A DNA stretch of 64,000 nt from Paenibacillus donghaensis (GTDB lineage Bacteria; Bacillota; Bacilli; Paenibacillales; Paenibacillaceae), in assembly GCF_002192415.1 (NCBI RefSeq), contig NZ_CP021780.1, forward strand, positions 2,542,001 through 2,606,000, read 5' to 3'. The notes under the pieces were generated by a model, which saw only the letters and a program-made list of their open reading frames with translations, did not search any database and was not told the DNA's origin. Of the stretch, positions 43,235-51,118 are shown one piece after another. The position numbers and the translations under genes were made by a program. The first letter of the stretch is position 1. Each line of letters starts with the position of its first letter.

Positions 43235-43260
43235 TGAATGAACATAAATATATTCATTCA
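43235..43260. promoter_or_regulatory. Inverted repeat upstream of flavodoxin gene
   Basis: TGAATGAA-N10-TTCATTCA is a perfect 8-bp dyad 27 bp before the flavodoxin start, where an operator over the promoter or start site is expected. The cognate regulator is unknown. Confidence 0.5.
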
Positions 43261-43286
43261 CATCCTTAATGATAGAGGTGCGTACT

Positions 43287-43736
43287 ATGAAGACACTGAT
43301 TATCTACAAATCTGTCCACCGCAAGAACACAGAACAGATTGCCAAGGTTATGGCGGCGGTGCTGGAGGCAGAGCTTGCCAAGGTTGAGGATGTCCGTCCC
43401 GAGATGCTTGGCCACTATGATCTGATAGGTTTCGGATCAGGAATTTATGCCTCTAAGGTTCACCGGAAGCTGGCCCGTTTTATCCGTCGAATGCCTGTTG
43501 AGAACCGCAATGTATTTATTTTCTGCACATCAGGCTCGGGTGAATTTAAGAACCAGCAGCAGCTTACGGCTCAGCTCTCAGCGAAAGGCTGCAAGGTCGT
43601 AGCGGAATATCATTGCTCCGGCGAATTCAGCCCGCTAGGCTTCAACCTGGACAAAAAAGGACATCCCGACCCACTTGATCTGCAAGGCGCGCGCAGTTTC
43701 GCCGAGAATCTTCGGAAGGAGGCTTACGTATGCTGA
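43287..43736 (+). CDS. Flavodoxin-family protein
   Basis: The 149-aa protein begins KTLIIYKSVHRKNTEQIAK, a flavodoxin-like FMN phosphate-binding loop, and contains GHYDLIGFGSGIYASKVHRK and IFCTSGSGEF at the positions of the flavin-contacting loops. It resembles short flavodoxin-domain proteins used as electron carriers. The ATG at 43287 (GAGGTG upstream) is preferred to 43269. It overlaps the next gene by 7 nt, so the two are translationally linked. Redox partner unknown. Confidence 0.82.
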   Translation: MKTLIIYKSVHRKNTEQIAKVMAAVLEAELAKVEDVRPEMLGHYDLIGFGSGIYASKVHRKLARFIRRMPVENRNVFIFCTSGSGEFKNQQQLTAQLSAKGCKVVAEYHCSGEFSPLGFNLDKKGHPDPLDLQGARSFAENLRKEAYVC

Positions 43737-44512
43737 AGATTCAAGATAGCCACAGCTACGCTATGAAGGAGTTTCATTCCTTGAAGGTTGAGCTGGACAT
43801 GTTAAATGTTCATGTTATTCCTGCTGAGGACAGCCAAGAGCTGAAGCTGGTTCTCCACGGAAAAGCCCTGCAGGGGCTGAGACTGGTCTCGGCCATCGAC
43901 AATCATACACTTGTGGTGGGAATTGAACGGAAGTCTTTTTTTCCATTGTATGAAGCGGTTGTGCTGGATATTTATTGCCCTCCTGCTCAAATGGCCATGC
44001 TGGCGATTCATCTCTCAACAGGGAAGCTGGAAGCGGAGCGGCTGGCTGCGAATACCATTGACCTTCGTACCTCAACCGGAAATATAAGCATCGGTACGCT
44101 GGAAGCGGATACCATAGTCATCAAAGGCGCGTCCTCAGCGATCAAGATTGGGCAGTATCATGCCAGGAATACGGAGATTGAAACCTCTACCGGAAGTATC
44201 ACATTGGACAGCGGCTGCGGAAGCCTGAATGTCCGGTCAAGCTCAGGAAAAGTGCATGTTGCTTGCAATAAGGTCGAAGACCAGAACCTTGCGCTTACAA
44301 CTACAACTGGCAGTATCCGTTTACAGCTTCCAGGTGATACGGAATTTATGCTGCAAGCGGGGACAAGAACAGGAAGCATTCATTCTGATTTTCCGGTGGA
44401 TACGGCGTGGAATACGGGCAACAAGCAGCTCAAGGGAGGAACAGGAGCGAATACCAATACGGTAACTCTTAAATCCACAACAGGAAGTATAAAGCTGCTG
44501 AAAATGGCCTGA
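43730..44512 (+). CDS. DUF4097 beta-helix protein
   Basis: The 260-aa protein contains the repeated turn of DUF4097 proteins: TSTGNI, TSTGSI, SSSGKV, TTTGSI, TRTGSI and STTGSI at intervals of about 20-45 residues, building a right-handed beta structure. No signal peptide or membrane segment is seen, so it may act in the cytosol or at the membrane through partners. ATG at 43730 lies within the end of the flavodoxin gene. DUF4097 proteins often accompany PadR/HAAS systems, and a PadR gene follows here. Function unknown. Confidence 0.85.
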   Translation: MLKIQDSHSYAMKEFHSLKVELDMLNVHVIPAEDSQELKLVLHGKALQGLRLVSAIDNHTLVVGIERKSFFPLYEAVVLDIYCPPAQMAMLAIHLSTGKLEAERLAANTIDLRTSTGNISIGTLEADTIVIKGASSAIKIGQYHARNTEIETSTGSITLDSGCGSLNVRSSSGKVHVACNKVEDQNLALTTTTGSIRLQLPGDTEFMLQAGTRTGSIHSDFPVDTAWNTGNKQLKGGTGANTNTVTLKSTTGSIKLLKMA

Positions 44513-44538
44513 GCACAATCGCTAGTAGTGAAGTTCGG

Positions 44539-44566
44539 AGCGCTCCTGTGGGGGCGCTTTTATTTT
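44539..44566 (+). terminator. Terminator after DUF4097 gene
   Basis: AGCGCTCC pairs with GGGGCGCT (one mismatch) over a 4-nt loop, followed by TTTTATTTT. Confidence 0.7.
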
Positions 44567-44656
44567 GGATTTACATAGATTGGGTTTACATAGCATAGAT
44601 AAACGATGTATAGTAATCCTATGTATAACAGACAGCTGTTGAAAGGAGACTGACGG

Positions 44657-44989
44657 ATGAAGGTGAGCAAAGAGATGCTGAAGGGCAGCACTGGTACGCT
44701 GGTGCTTACGCTTCTGGCGGAACAGCCACTGTATGGATATGAGTTGATCAAAGCGCTGGAGCAGCGTTCGCAAGGTGTGTTTGCCTTAAAGGAAGGCACG
44801 CTCTATCCGCTGCTGCATGCGATGGAGAACGAACGATGGGTAGAGGCCTACTGGACGGAAGTGGAAGGACGCAAACGTAAATATTACCGTATTCTGGAGC
44901 AGGGTACAGAGAAGCTGAAGGAGAAGCGGGCGGAATGGCGATTATTCCGGGGGGCTGTGGACGCTGTACTGGGGGAGGAAGGCGTATGA
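44657..44989 (+). CDS. PadR-family regulator
   Basis: The 110-aa winged-helix protein has the PadR signature: LKGSTGTLVLTLLAEQPLYG, YELIKALEQRS, GTLYPLLHAMEN and RKRKYYRI in the wing. Typical short PadR of the type encoded with HAAS-domain membrane proteins. ATG at 44657 follows GAAAGGAGA. The 3' end overlaps the next gene (ATGATGA, 4 nt), so the two are co-translated. The upstream stretch 44575-44640 holds TACATAG/CTATGTA elements that may be its own operator. Confidence 0.9.
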   Translation: MKVSKEMLKGSTGTLVLTLLAEQPLYGYELIKALEQRSQGVFALKEGTLYPLLHAMENERWVEAYWTEVEGRKRKYYRILEQGTEKLKEKRAEWRLFRGAVDAVLGEEGV

Positions 44990-46308
44990 TGAAGTCAGAG
45001 CTGGAGCTGGATTTTCTGGATGAGGTATGCGGACAGGTCAGCGCGCAAGAGGCGCATGCGGAGATCAGGCGGGAGCTGGGCAGCCATCTGGAAGACTTGA
45101 TTGCAGAGCGGGAAGTGCTAGGTGAATCCAGAGAACAAGCCATTGCTTGGGCGCTTGCCCAGATGGGAGAGCCGCGCAAGCTTGGCCGGAGCCTGCATCA
45201 GGTACATAAGCCGCGTATCCCGTGGGGGCTGCTGGCGGTTATGATGTTAATGTCCATAATTAGTCTGCTTGTGATGAGTTCAATACAGTTTAGTCCCGTT
45301 GAACTGCCCTATGACTTAAATATTCTAGAAAATCATTCCGTTAATATGGTGTTGGGAATCGTGCTGATGGTGGGGTTCTACTTCATTGATTATCGCAAAA
45401 TTATCAAAATATCCTGGCTTCTATATGGAGCATCGCTTGGAATCATTTTATTAACTATGTTAAACAGTGTTACCATTAATGGAAAGGCATATTATATGCA
45501 TTTGATGATGCTACGCGTTAATCTGATTTCCTTCACTCCCTATCTGCTGCTTGTTGCGGTAGCGGGCATCTTGATTCAGAGAAGGAAATCCATGACGGTG
45601 CCAAGCTGGCAGAACAATGTACAGGAAATAGCGATGGTTACGACTCCGGCACTGGCTTATGCTTATGCGGCTATTGTTCCAGAATTAGCTACCTATCTAG
45701 TAGCAGCACTGATCTTATATACCTTCATTACCCGCAAGTATCTGATTGCGCTGGCTTCCGGGGTGCTTATACTTGGGGGGACCGTGATGCTATCCTGGAT
45801 GAGCAGTGATTATGTACGAGACAATATTATAGGAGCCATTAACCCGCAGCTTAACCCTGATTCCAGCGGCTTCATCTATAACAGGTTACGCGAGACTATA
45901 AGCACTGCGGGATGGTGGGGACACGGTTTCGGCGTATTGCCGGAGAATCTGCCATATGTGTATACGGACACGATAGCCGCCTATTTAATCTATTCTTTTG
46001 GCTGGGGAGGCGGATTGATTCTGATAAGCATCGGGGTGCTGTTCTTCAGCAGGCTTGTCAAGGCTATTAGGGCGATCCGCCATTCCTACGGACAAGCACT
46101 TGTATTGGCGATGGCTGTCATGCTGGGGCTGCGGCTCGCTTATGGACTGGCGACAATGAGCGGGCGGATGGTACTGACCTCGATTCCTTTTCCATTCCTT
46201 AGCTACGGATCGCATATTATCTTCGAATACGCCGCACTTGGTCTGCTGATGGGTATCTACCGGCGTAAGGATATTGTACGGCCCGATCAGCTCCCTATTT
46301 CCGGCTAA
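44986..46308 (+). CDS. SEDS-family (FtsW/RodA-like) protein fused to an N-terminal HAAS domain
   Basis: The 440-aa protein starts with a HAAS/permease-prefix domain (about 1-75: EIRRELGSHLEDLIAERE, AIAWALAQMGEPRKLGRSL) and continues with about ten membrane helices of the FtsW/RodA/SpoVE (SEDS) glycosyltransferase family. Support comes from the late segments TDTIAAYLIYSFGWGGGLIL, where FtsW/RodA have TDFIF...GEELG with the essential Asp, and SIPFPFLSYGSHIIFE, the SEDS P-F-x-S-Y-G motif. It overlaps padR by 4 nt. An Asp matching the catalytic position is kept; the following Glu pair is not. Peptidoglycan polymerase activity is inferred. Confidence 0.82.
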   Translation: MMKSELELDFLDEVCGQVSAQEAHAEIRRELGSHLEDLIAEREVLGESREQAIAWALAQMGEPRKLGRSLHQVHKPRIPWGLLAVMMLMSIISLLVMSSIQFSPVELPYDLNILENHSVNMVLGIVLMVGFYFIDYRKIIKISWLLYGASLGIILLTMLNSVTINGKAYYMHLMMLRVNLISFTPYLLLVAVAGILIQRRKSMTVPSWQNNVQEIAMVTTPALAYAYAAIVPELATYLVAALILYTFITRKYLIALASGVLILGGTVMLSWMSSDYVRDNIIGAINPQLNPDSSGFIYNRLRETISTAGWWGHGFGVLPENLPYVYTDTIAAYLIYSFGWGGGLILISIGVLFFSRLVKAIRAIRHSYGQALVLAMAVMLGLRLAYGLATMSGRMVLTSIPFPFLSYGSHIIFEYAALGLLMGIYRRKDIVRPDQLPISG

Positions 46309-46379
46309 CGTTTCAGAAGCAGCGCTCGTGTCCAACAATAAGTATACCTGTATCAACGCATCCTAAGGAGGACACCGAG

Positions 46380-46514
46380 ATGATAAATCAGGAGCTGAAC
46401 TACTCCATGTGGAAGATGTTCTATGGCACAGATAACACACTGGCTTATGATTATGAGCACACCAGTATAATTCTGACGCCTGATCCGAAGGAAAAGGGGA
46501 AATTCATTAGATGA
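46380..46514 (+). CDS. 44-aa small protein upstream of the dipeptidase
   Basis: ATG at 46380 with a perfect TAAGGAGG eight nt upstream opens a 44-codon frame (ELNYSMWKMFYGTDNTLAYD, then HTSIILTPDPKEKGKF) that ends in TGA overlapping the next start (ATGA). Such coupling and the strong ribosome-binding site indicate real translation. The family is not recognised; it may be a small peptide, or the end of a lost gene used as a leader to feed ribosomes into the dipeptidase gene. Confidence 0.6.
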   Translation: MINQELNYSMWKMFYGTDNTLAYDYEHTSIILTPDPKEKGKFIR

Positions 46515-47275
46515 AAAAGCGGTACGGCAACACAAGCCTCCGGGTGCTCTTGCTCCTGCTGTCCATAGGGATGATAACGGCTGGACCTCAGCTGGCCTCT
46601 GCCGCTTACAGCGGATCATCCGCCGATAAAGTGCTGCAGCAGATGGGGCTTGAGAAGCAGCGGGCCTTCCCGCAGGGGTTTGTCTATCTGGATGAGGTAA
46701 TCCCAACAGCGGAATACGAAATCCGATACTACGGCGACAATAACTTTGTAGGCAGACGGATTGACGGCTATAAGGCGCCGCTGGCGATTTATTCCAGCAA
46801 GGGAGCAGCGGCACTGAAGGCGGTAAGCGATGAGCTGGAACCCAAAGGCTACATTCTCAAGATTCATGATGCCTACCGGCCGCAGCAGGCAGTCAATCAT
46901 TTTGTCCGCTGGTCGCAGAATGCAGCGGATCTGAAGATGAAGGCGCAGTATTATCCGGCACTGGATAAGCGCAATTTGTTCAAGCTTGGCTTCATCGCCC
47001 GCAAATCCGGCCATTCCAGAGGCAGCACGATTGATCTCACCCTGGCGGATGCGAAGAGTGGAGAGGAGCTGGACATGGGCAGCCCGTATGATTTTTTCGG
47101 CAGCATTTCTTATTATGAGACGAAGCTGATCACACCCGCCCAGCAGCGAAATCGTGCCATTCTGAAGAATGCGATGGTCAAGCACGGCTTTAAGCCTTAC
47201 AGCAAGGAATGGTGGCATTTCACACTGGTGAAGGAACCTTTCCCGCAGCAGTATTTCAATTTCAAGGTGGAATAA
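46511..47275 (+). CDS. D-Ala-D-Ala dipeptidase, VanX/DdpX type, exported
   Basis: The 254-aa protein starts with a signal peptide (basic start, hydrophobic LLLLLSIGMITAG, cleavage near ASA-AY). The mature part shows the M15D zinc dipeptidase motifs: S-x-H-x2-G-x3-D in SGHSRGSTIDLTLAD and the E-x2-H in EWWHF. Such enzymes hydrolyse D-Ala-D-Ala, either for cell-wall recycling or in vancomycin resistance; no vanH or vanA ligase is nearby, so a recycling or signalling role outside the membrane is more likely. It overlaps the upstream small ORF by 4 nt. Confidence 0.88.
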   Translation: MKKRYGNTSLRVLLLLLSIGMITAGPQLASAAYSGSSADKVLQQMGLEKQRAFPQGFVYLDEVIPTAEYEIRYYGDNNFVGRRIDGYKAPLAIYSSKGAAALKAVSDELEPKGYILKIHDAYRPQQAVNHFVRWSQNAADLKMKAQYYPALDKRNLFKLGFIARKSGHSRGSTIDLTLADAKSGEELDMGSPYDFFGSISYYETKLITPAQQRNRAILKNAMVKHGFKPYSKEWWHFTLVKEPFPQQYFNFKVE

Positions 47276-47375
47276 AAGAACGACCGCAGCCGATATTTAG
47301 TTTTCAGACAAGACAAGCTTTGCTTACGCTCCTTCGGGAGATAGGGGTGAGGCCTGTTTTTTGTATGCCGAGGGA

Positions 47376-47404
47376 TTGACAGGACTAAATTGCAGGAGTA
47401 TCTT
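47376..47404 (+). promoter_or_regulatory. Promoter of the second TetR/MFS operon
   Basis: TTGACA and TATCTT are 17 bp apart. The transcription start would be near 47411, immediately before the twin palindromes. Confidence 0.7.
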
Positions 47405-47413
47405 TAAATTAAA

Positions 47414-47441
47414 TTAAACGATGTTTAAAACAGTGTTTATC
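47414..47441. promoter_or_regulatory. Tandem palindromic TetR operator
   Basis: TTAAACGATGTTTAA (perfect around GAT) at 47414-47428 is followed directly by AAACAGTGTTT (perfect around AGT) at 47428-47438. Both share AAAC-N3-GTTT. They cover the predicted start site, so the TetR protein encoded just downstream should repress its own operon. Confidence 0.65.
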
Positions 47442-47470
47442 AAATAGGAAGGAGGCTACTTGCACAACCT

Positions 47471-48100
47471 ATGACTCATGACAGAACCCAGACGGAATCA
47501 ACGGTAGATAAAGATACGAAACAAATTATTCTGGAAGCTACGGTGGAGTTAATCCGGGAAGAAGGGTTTGGCTGCGCAACGCTGCGCAAAATTGCCAGCC
47601 GCGCCAACACGAATCTTGCGCTGGTGAATTATTATTTTGGTTCCAAGGACCAATTACTTTCCGACGCGATGCGAATGCTGATCTCCACCTTTGACGAAGT
47701 CTTTGCAGCGCTGGAGGACCCGGCTATGGGGCCCAAGGAGCGGCTTAAGCATTTTTTTGTTGCTCTCCTGGGCAAGGTGCAGCAGTATCCCGGATTGGTC
47801 CGCAAGATGATGGATCAGACACAGCATATTATTGGCTCGCACACCGAATACAGCCGATACTGGAAGGTGATGCGGGTTCAGCAGATGCATGCCGTCCTGA
47901 CGGAGATCACCGGAGAAACAGAGGAGAGCAGACTGTCTACCATGCTGGTTCAGCTCTATGGGGCGGCTATATTCAGCTTGACCCTAAGCAGCTGTCCGAA
48001 CACGGATGAAGGAGAGAAGCTTCCCTTGGGATTCACCCTGCTCTCCGTTACAGAGCAAATTGATGAATTGATTGAGCGTTATTTCTATCAGTATAAGTAA
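47471..48100 (+). CDS. TetR-family regulator (second efflux module)
   Basis: The 209-aa protein has the TetR helix-turn-helix: IILEATVELIREEGFGCATL, RKIASRANTNLALVNYYFGS and KDQLLSDAM. The C-terminal ligand-binding part is helical and unrelated in detail to the first TetR at 40999. ATG at 47471 is used; GGAGG lies a rather long 16 nt upstream. The MFS gene starts 35 bp downstream, and a tandem palindrome overlaps the promoter, so local repression is likely. Confidence 0.88.
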   Translation: MTHDRTQTESTVDKDTKQIILEATVELIREEGFGCATLRKIASRANTNLALVNYYFGSKDQLLSDAMRMLISTFDEVFAALEDPAMGPKERLKHFFVALLGKVQQYPGLVRKMMDQTQHIIGSHTEYSRYWKVMRVQQMHAVLTEITGETEESRLSTMLVQLYGAAIFSLTLSSCPNTDEGEKLPLGFTLLSVTEQIDELIERYFYQYK

Positions 48101-48135
48101 ACAATTAATTATAAAGAGAGAAGAGTGGAGAACTG

Positions 48136-49629
48136 GTGTCAAATCTAAACACAACCCATAACACAGCCGAGGAGCAGCCTTTCTCGCTGAAGGCCATTAT
48201 TCCGCCTCTACTGGCAATTATCGTAGGGATGATTATGGTTATTCTGGATGGAACGGTCGTTAACGTAGCTGTACCCAAGCTGGTGGAGTATTTCTCTACC
48301 GATCTGAAGACTATTCAATGGGCAATTACCGGGTATACGCTGGCGCTCGCTGCGGTTATACCGCTTGCCGGCTATATGACTGACCGGTTTGGCTCGAAGC
48401 AGGTATTTCTCGTCACTGTAGGTATGTTCGTGTTAGGTTCAATTCTATGCTCGTTCGCGCAGACCTCCGGTCAGCTGATCCTCTTCCGTATCATCCAGGG
48501 ACTGGGCGGAGGCATGGTGGCGCCGATCGGCCTTGCCATGGTATTCCGGCTGGCGCCGCTGGAGCGCAGAGGTTCAATCATGGGTATGCTGGGCATTCCG
48601 ATGCTGCTTGCTCCCGCACTGGGACCGGTGCTGTCGGGCTGGCTGATTGAATATGTGAGCTGGCATTGGATCTTCCTGATCAACCTGCCAATCGGGATCG
48701 TTGGGATAATTCTGGGGATTAAATATCTGCCGAAGACGGAGAAGAAGGGCAAAGCGCATCTGGATCTGTTCGGCATCATTCTGGCGCCGATTGCGTTCTC
48801 TATGCTGGCATACGGTGTGAACGAAGGCGGAGGCGGCAGTTGGTCCTCAACCTCGACGATTGTAGGATTGTCTGTCGGTGGCGTTGCGCTGATCCTGTTC
48901 ATCATCGTGGAACTGCTGCATAAGCACCCGCTGCTGGAGCTGCGGGTCTTCCGCTCCTCCGACTTCACACGCGGTATCATCTTGACCTGGGTTACCCAGG
49001 CCGCACTGTTCGGGTCGATGCTGTTTGTACCGCTGTATCTGCAGCAGATTCGTAATTTCACACCGCTGGAAACCGGACTGATCCTGCTTCCACAAGCCTT
49101 ATCCTCCGGGATAGGCATGCCGCTCGGCGGACGGCTGTTTGACAAGATTGGGGCACGTCCCTTGGCGTTCGTCGGACTTAGCATCATCTCGACTGCACTG
49201 TTCCTGCTCTCCGGCATCACGGTCGATACCGGCCTGCCGTTCATCATGATGTGTCTGGCCTTCATGGGTCTGGGTATGGGCTTGTCGATGATGCCGCTGA
49301 ACACTCATGTGCTGAACTCGGCACCGAAGGAACTGGTCGGACGGGTCACACCGCTGACTGCGGCTGCCCAGCAGGTCGTTGTGTCCTTCGCCGTTGCGGG
49401 CATGACCGGTTACCTGACCAGCCAGATCGCGGTGCATTCCACGGAGCTGGTGCAGGGCGGCAATCCGTTATCTGCCGCTGTGCTTGGCTTCAATGATGTG
49501 TTCTTCCTGGCTGGCTGCATTGCCGTGGCCGGGGTGGTAATCAGCATCATTCTGCGCAAGCCGAAAGCAGCAGCGAAACCATCTCCCGAAGATGGACATG
49601 CCGGGGAACCTGCGGTGATGATTCATTAA
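48136..49629 (+). CDS. DHA2-type MFS multidrug efflux transporter
   Basis: The 497-aa intact protein has about 14 membrane segments, motif A near GYMTDRFGSKQVFL, motif C near PALGPVLSGWLIEYVSWHWI and the DHA2-type motif LDGTVVNVAVPKL at the N-terminus. These exporters use the proton gradient to remove drugs or dyes. GTG at 48136 is the start, with a weak GGAG upstream. It is the intact relative of the frameshifted MFS at 41618; both follow a TetR gene. A terminator follows at 49649. Confidence 0.92.
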   Translation: MSNLNTTHNTAEEQPFSLKAIIPPLLAIIVGMIMVILDGTVVNVAVPKLVEYFSTDLKTIQWAITGYTLALAAVIPLAGYMTDRFGSKQVFLVTVGMFVLGSILCSFAQTSGQLILFRIIQGLGGGMVAPIGLAMVFRLAPLERRGSIMGMLGIPMLLAPALGPVLSGWLIEYVSWHWIFLINLPIGIVGIILGIKYLPKTEKKGKAHLDLFGIILAPIAFSMLAYGVNEGGGGSWSSTSTIVGLSVGGVALILFIIVELLHKHPLLELRVFRSSDFTRGIILTWVTQAALFGSMLFVPLYLQQIRNFTPLETGLILLPQALSSGIGMPLGGRLFDKIGARPLAFVGLSIISTALFLLSGITVDTGLPFIMMCLAFMGLGMGLSMMPLNTHVLNSAPKELVGRVTPLTAAAQQVVVSFAVAGMTGYLTSQIAVHSTELVQGGNPLSAAVLGFNDVFFLAGCIAVAGVVISIILRKPKAAAKPSPEDGHAGEPAVMIH

Positions 49630-49648
49630 AGCTTGTCATAGCAAAAAG

Positions 49649-49682
49649 AGCCGGACTTCCGTATGCGGAGGGCCGGCTTTTG
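49649..49682 (+). terminator. Terminator after MFS gene
   Basis: AGCCGGACTTCCG and CGGAGGGCCGGCT form a 13-position stem with one mismatch over a 4-nt loop, followed by TTTTG. Confidence 0.82.
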
Positions 49683-49687
49683 TGTTG

Positions 49688-50023
49688 GTACTACTTAGGT
49701 CCAGCTCTTTTACTATTCAGTTTCAGCGTGGAATGTGAGGTTGCCAAGAACGTACGGAGCAAATAAATGCGAAACTGCAACTAATTTCTGTCGAATCCTC
49801 CATCAGTAGGCGTTTAAGTGCGAATCCGCAACTAATTTCGAGTAAATCAAGCCTCATACGCTCAAACGGCCAAATTAGGTGCCTTTATGCACTTATTTGT
49901 TCCAAAACGGAAAAAGTAGATTGATTAGATGCACTTTTGCAACTAAATCATAGGTTCGAACTTATGCAAATCACCGATGAGCTAATTCCTGGATTGTCTC
50001 AGCATACGGGATCTAAGTAGTAC
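49688..50023 (+). mobile_element. 336-bp TIR element carrying the four-hairpin repeat
   Basis: Left end GTACTACTTAGGTCC and right end GGATCTAAGTAGTAC match as inverted repeats in 14 of 15 positions and are close to the ends of the 425-bp elements (GTTACTACTTAGGACCC). An 8-bp direct repeat TTTGTGTT lies just outside, one base from each end (49679-49686 and 50025-50032), as expected for a target duplication. The interior has no gene and contains the four hairpin units at 49761-49948. Non-autonomous element inserted right after the MFS terminator. Confidence 0.7.
49761..49948 (+). repeat. Four-hairpin dispersed repeat, copy 2
   Basis: Units at 49761-49787, 49812-49838, 49872-49898 and 49921-49948, with TGC...GCA dyads and ATTAG/CTTATT flanks. 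Same order and spacing (about 50-60 bp) as copies 1 and 3. Lies inside the 336-bp TIR element. Confidence 0.78.
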
Positions 50024-50049
50024 ATTTGTGTTTCACTATAAGCTGCTGC

Positions 50050-50946
50050 TTAAGGCAGCTTATGATCTGCTCTGCCGGTGATTCTGCGCCGGAAGGGCAG
50101 ATTCCCCAGCAGCTCGGAAGCTAGAATGCCCAGCAGCACCAGCGAGGCTCCGGCATAGCCCTGCAGGGATAGCTGTTCACCGGCGAACCAGAAGGCAAAC
50201 AGGGCGGCGAACACCGGCTCCAGCGAGAAGATCAGCCCGGTACGGGTCGGCGAGGTGAACTTCTGGGCCACCGGCTGCAGAATGAAGCCGCAGGCGCTGC
50301 ATAGGATACCGAGCGCGAGAATCGCGGCCCAGCCCGGCAGCGTAGACGGCAGCGCGGGGGTCTCGAAGATCGCCGAGAGGATCAGGGCATACCCGCCAGC
50401 GAAACCAAGCTGCAGGATGCCAAGGTTCAGGGTGTCGCTGGTTGTGACGGCAGCGCCCGTAACCAGAATCTGCACCGCATAGAAGGCTGCGGCAAGAATG
50501 CAGAGAAAATCACCCGGCTGGATGCTCAGCGCCGAGTTCAGGGTCAGCAGGCCGATCCCGGCAATGGCGAGTATGGAGCCGAACAGCTGGGGGGGCGAGA
50601 CCTTTTTGCGGAACACCATCACCTCAAGCAGCGGCACAAAAATCACCGTTAGCGCAACCAGAAATCCGGCGTTGGAGGTACTGGTAGTCTTCAGGCCAAA
50701 GGTAATGCAGGTGAACACACCCAGCAGCAGGAAGCCTAGCACAGCCCCATATTTCATGGTCCGGGCATCGACCCGTCTCAGCCGTTTATGAAACAGCACA
50801 CCCGCCAGGATAAAAGCCAGGCCAAACCGCAGCGCAATCAAATTGAACTCTCCCAGCGTACCCAGTCCCATCTTCATAAACAGGTAGGACGACCCCCAGA
50901 ACATCGTAACCATGATCAGCAGCAGCTCAGCCTTATGCGGCTTCAT
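50050..50946 (-). CDS. EamA/DMT-family transporter
   Basis: The 298-aa minus-strand protein has ten membrane helices in two EamA repeats, beginning ELLLIMVTMFWGSSYLFMKM and with TSTSNAGFLVALTVIFVPLL in the first repeat and FTSPTRTGLIFSLEPVFAAL in the second, all typical of drug/metabolite exporters. ATG at 50946. It is divergent from a LysR gene (start 51119); the 172-bp gap holds a 19-bp palindrome, so LysR control of this exporter is likely. Substrate (amino acid or metabolite) unknown. Confidence 0.9.
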   Translation of the reverse strand: MKPHKAELLLIMVTMFWGSSYLFMKMGLGTLGEFNLIALRFGLAFILAGVLFHKRLRRVDARTMKYGAVLGFLLLGVFTCITFGLKTTSTSNAGFLVALTVIFVPLLEVMVFRKKVSPPQLFGSILAIAGIGLLTLNSALSIQPGDFLCILAAAFYAVQILVTGAAVTTSDTLNLGILQLGFAGGYALILSAIFETPALPSTLPGWAAILALGILCSACGFILQPVAQKFTSPTRTGLIFSLEPVFAALFAFWFAGEQLSLQGYAGASLVLLGILASELLGNLPFRRRITGRADHKLP

Positions 50947-51064
50947 TTCTCATCATCCTTCTTTATTTAAATAAAGTATAAGTTTCCAGAGCCGTTTCTT
51001 CTTACAGCTTAATACAGTATAATTTGCTGAGATACATAAGAATACTGAATGTTTAGCATAACAA

Positions 51065-51083
51065 ACATGAGTAATACTCATGT
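51065..51083. promoter_or_regulatory. 19-bp palindrome between EamA and LysR genes
   Basis: ACATGAGTAATACTCATGT is a perfect dyad around a central A, lying 36 bp before the LysR start and 119 bp from the EamA start. A LysR-type autoregulatory site or another operator is likely. Confidence 0.6.
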
Positions 51084-51118
51084 ATATCAGGGCTGGGAAG
51101 GTACAGGGGGAGAACGGG

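Noticed and set aside
46511..47275. Vancomycin resistance cluster
   Set aside because: Only a VanX-like exported dipeptidase is present; no vanH, ligase or vanRS genes in the neighbourhood.
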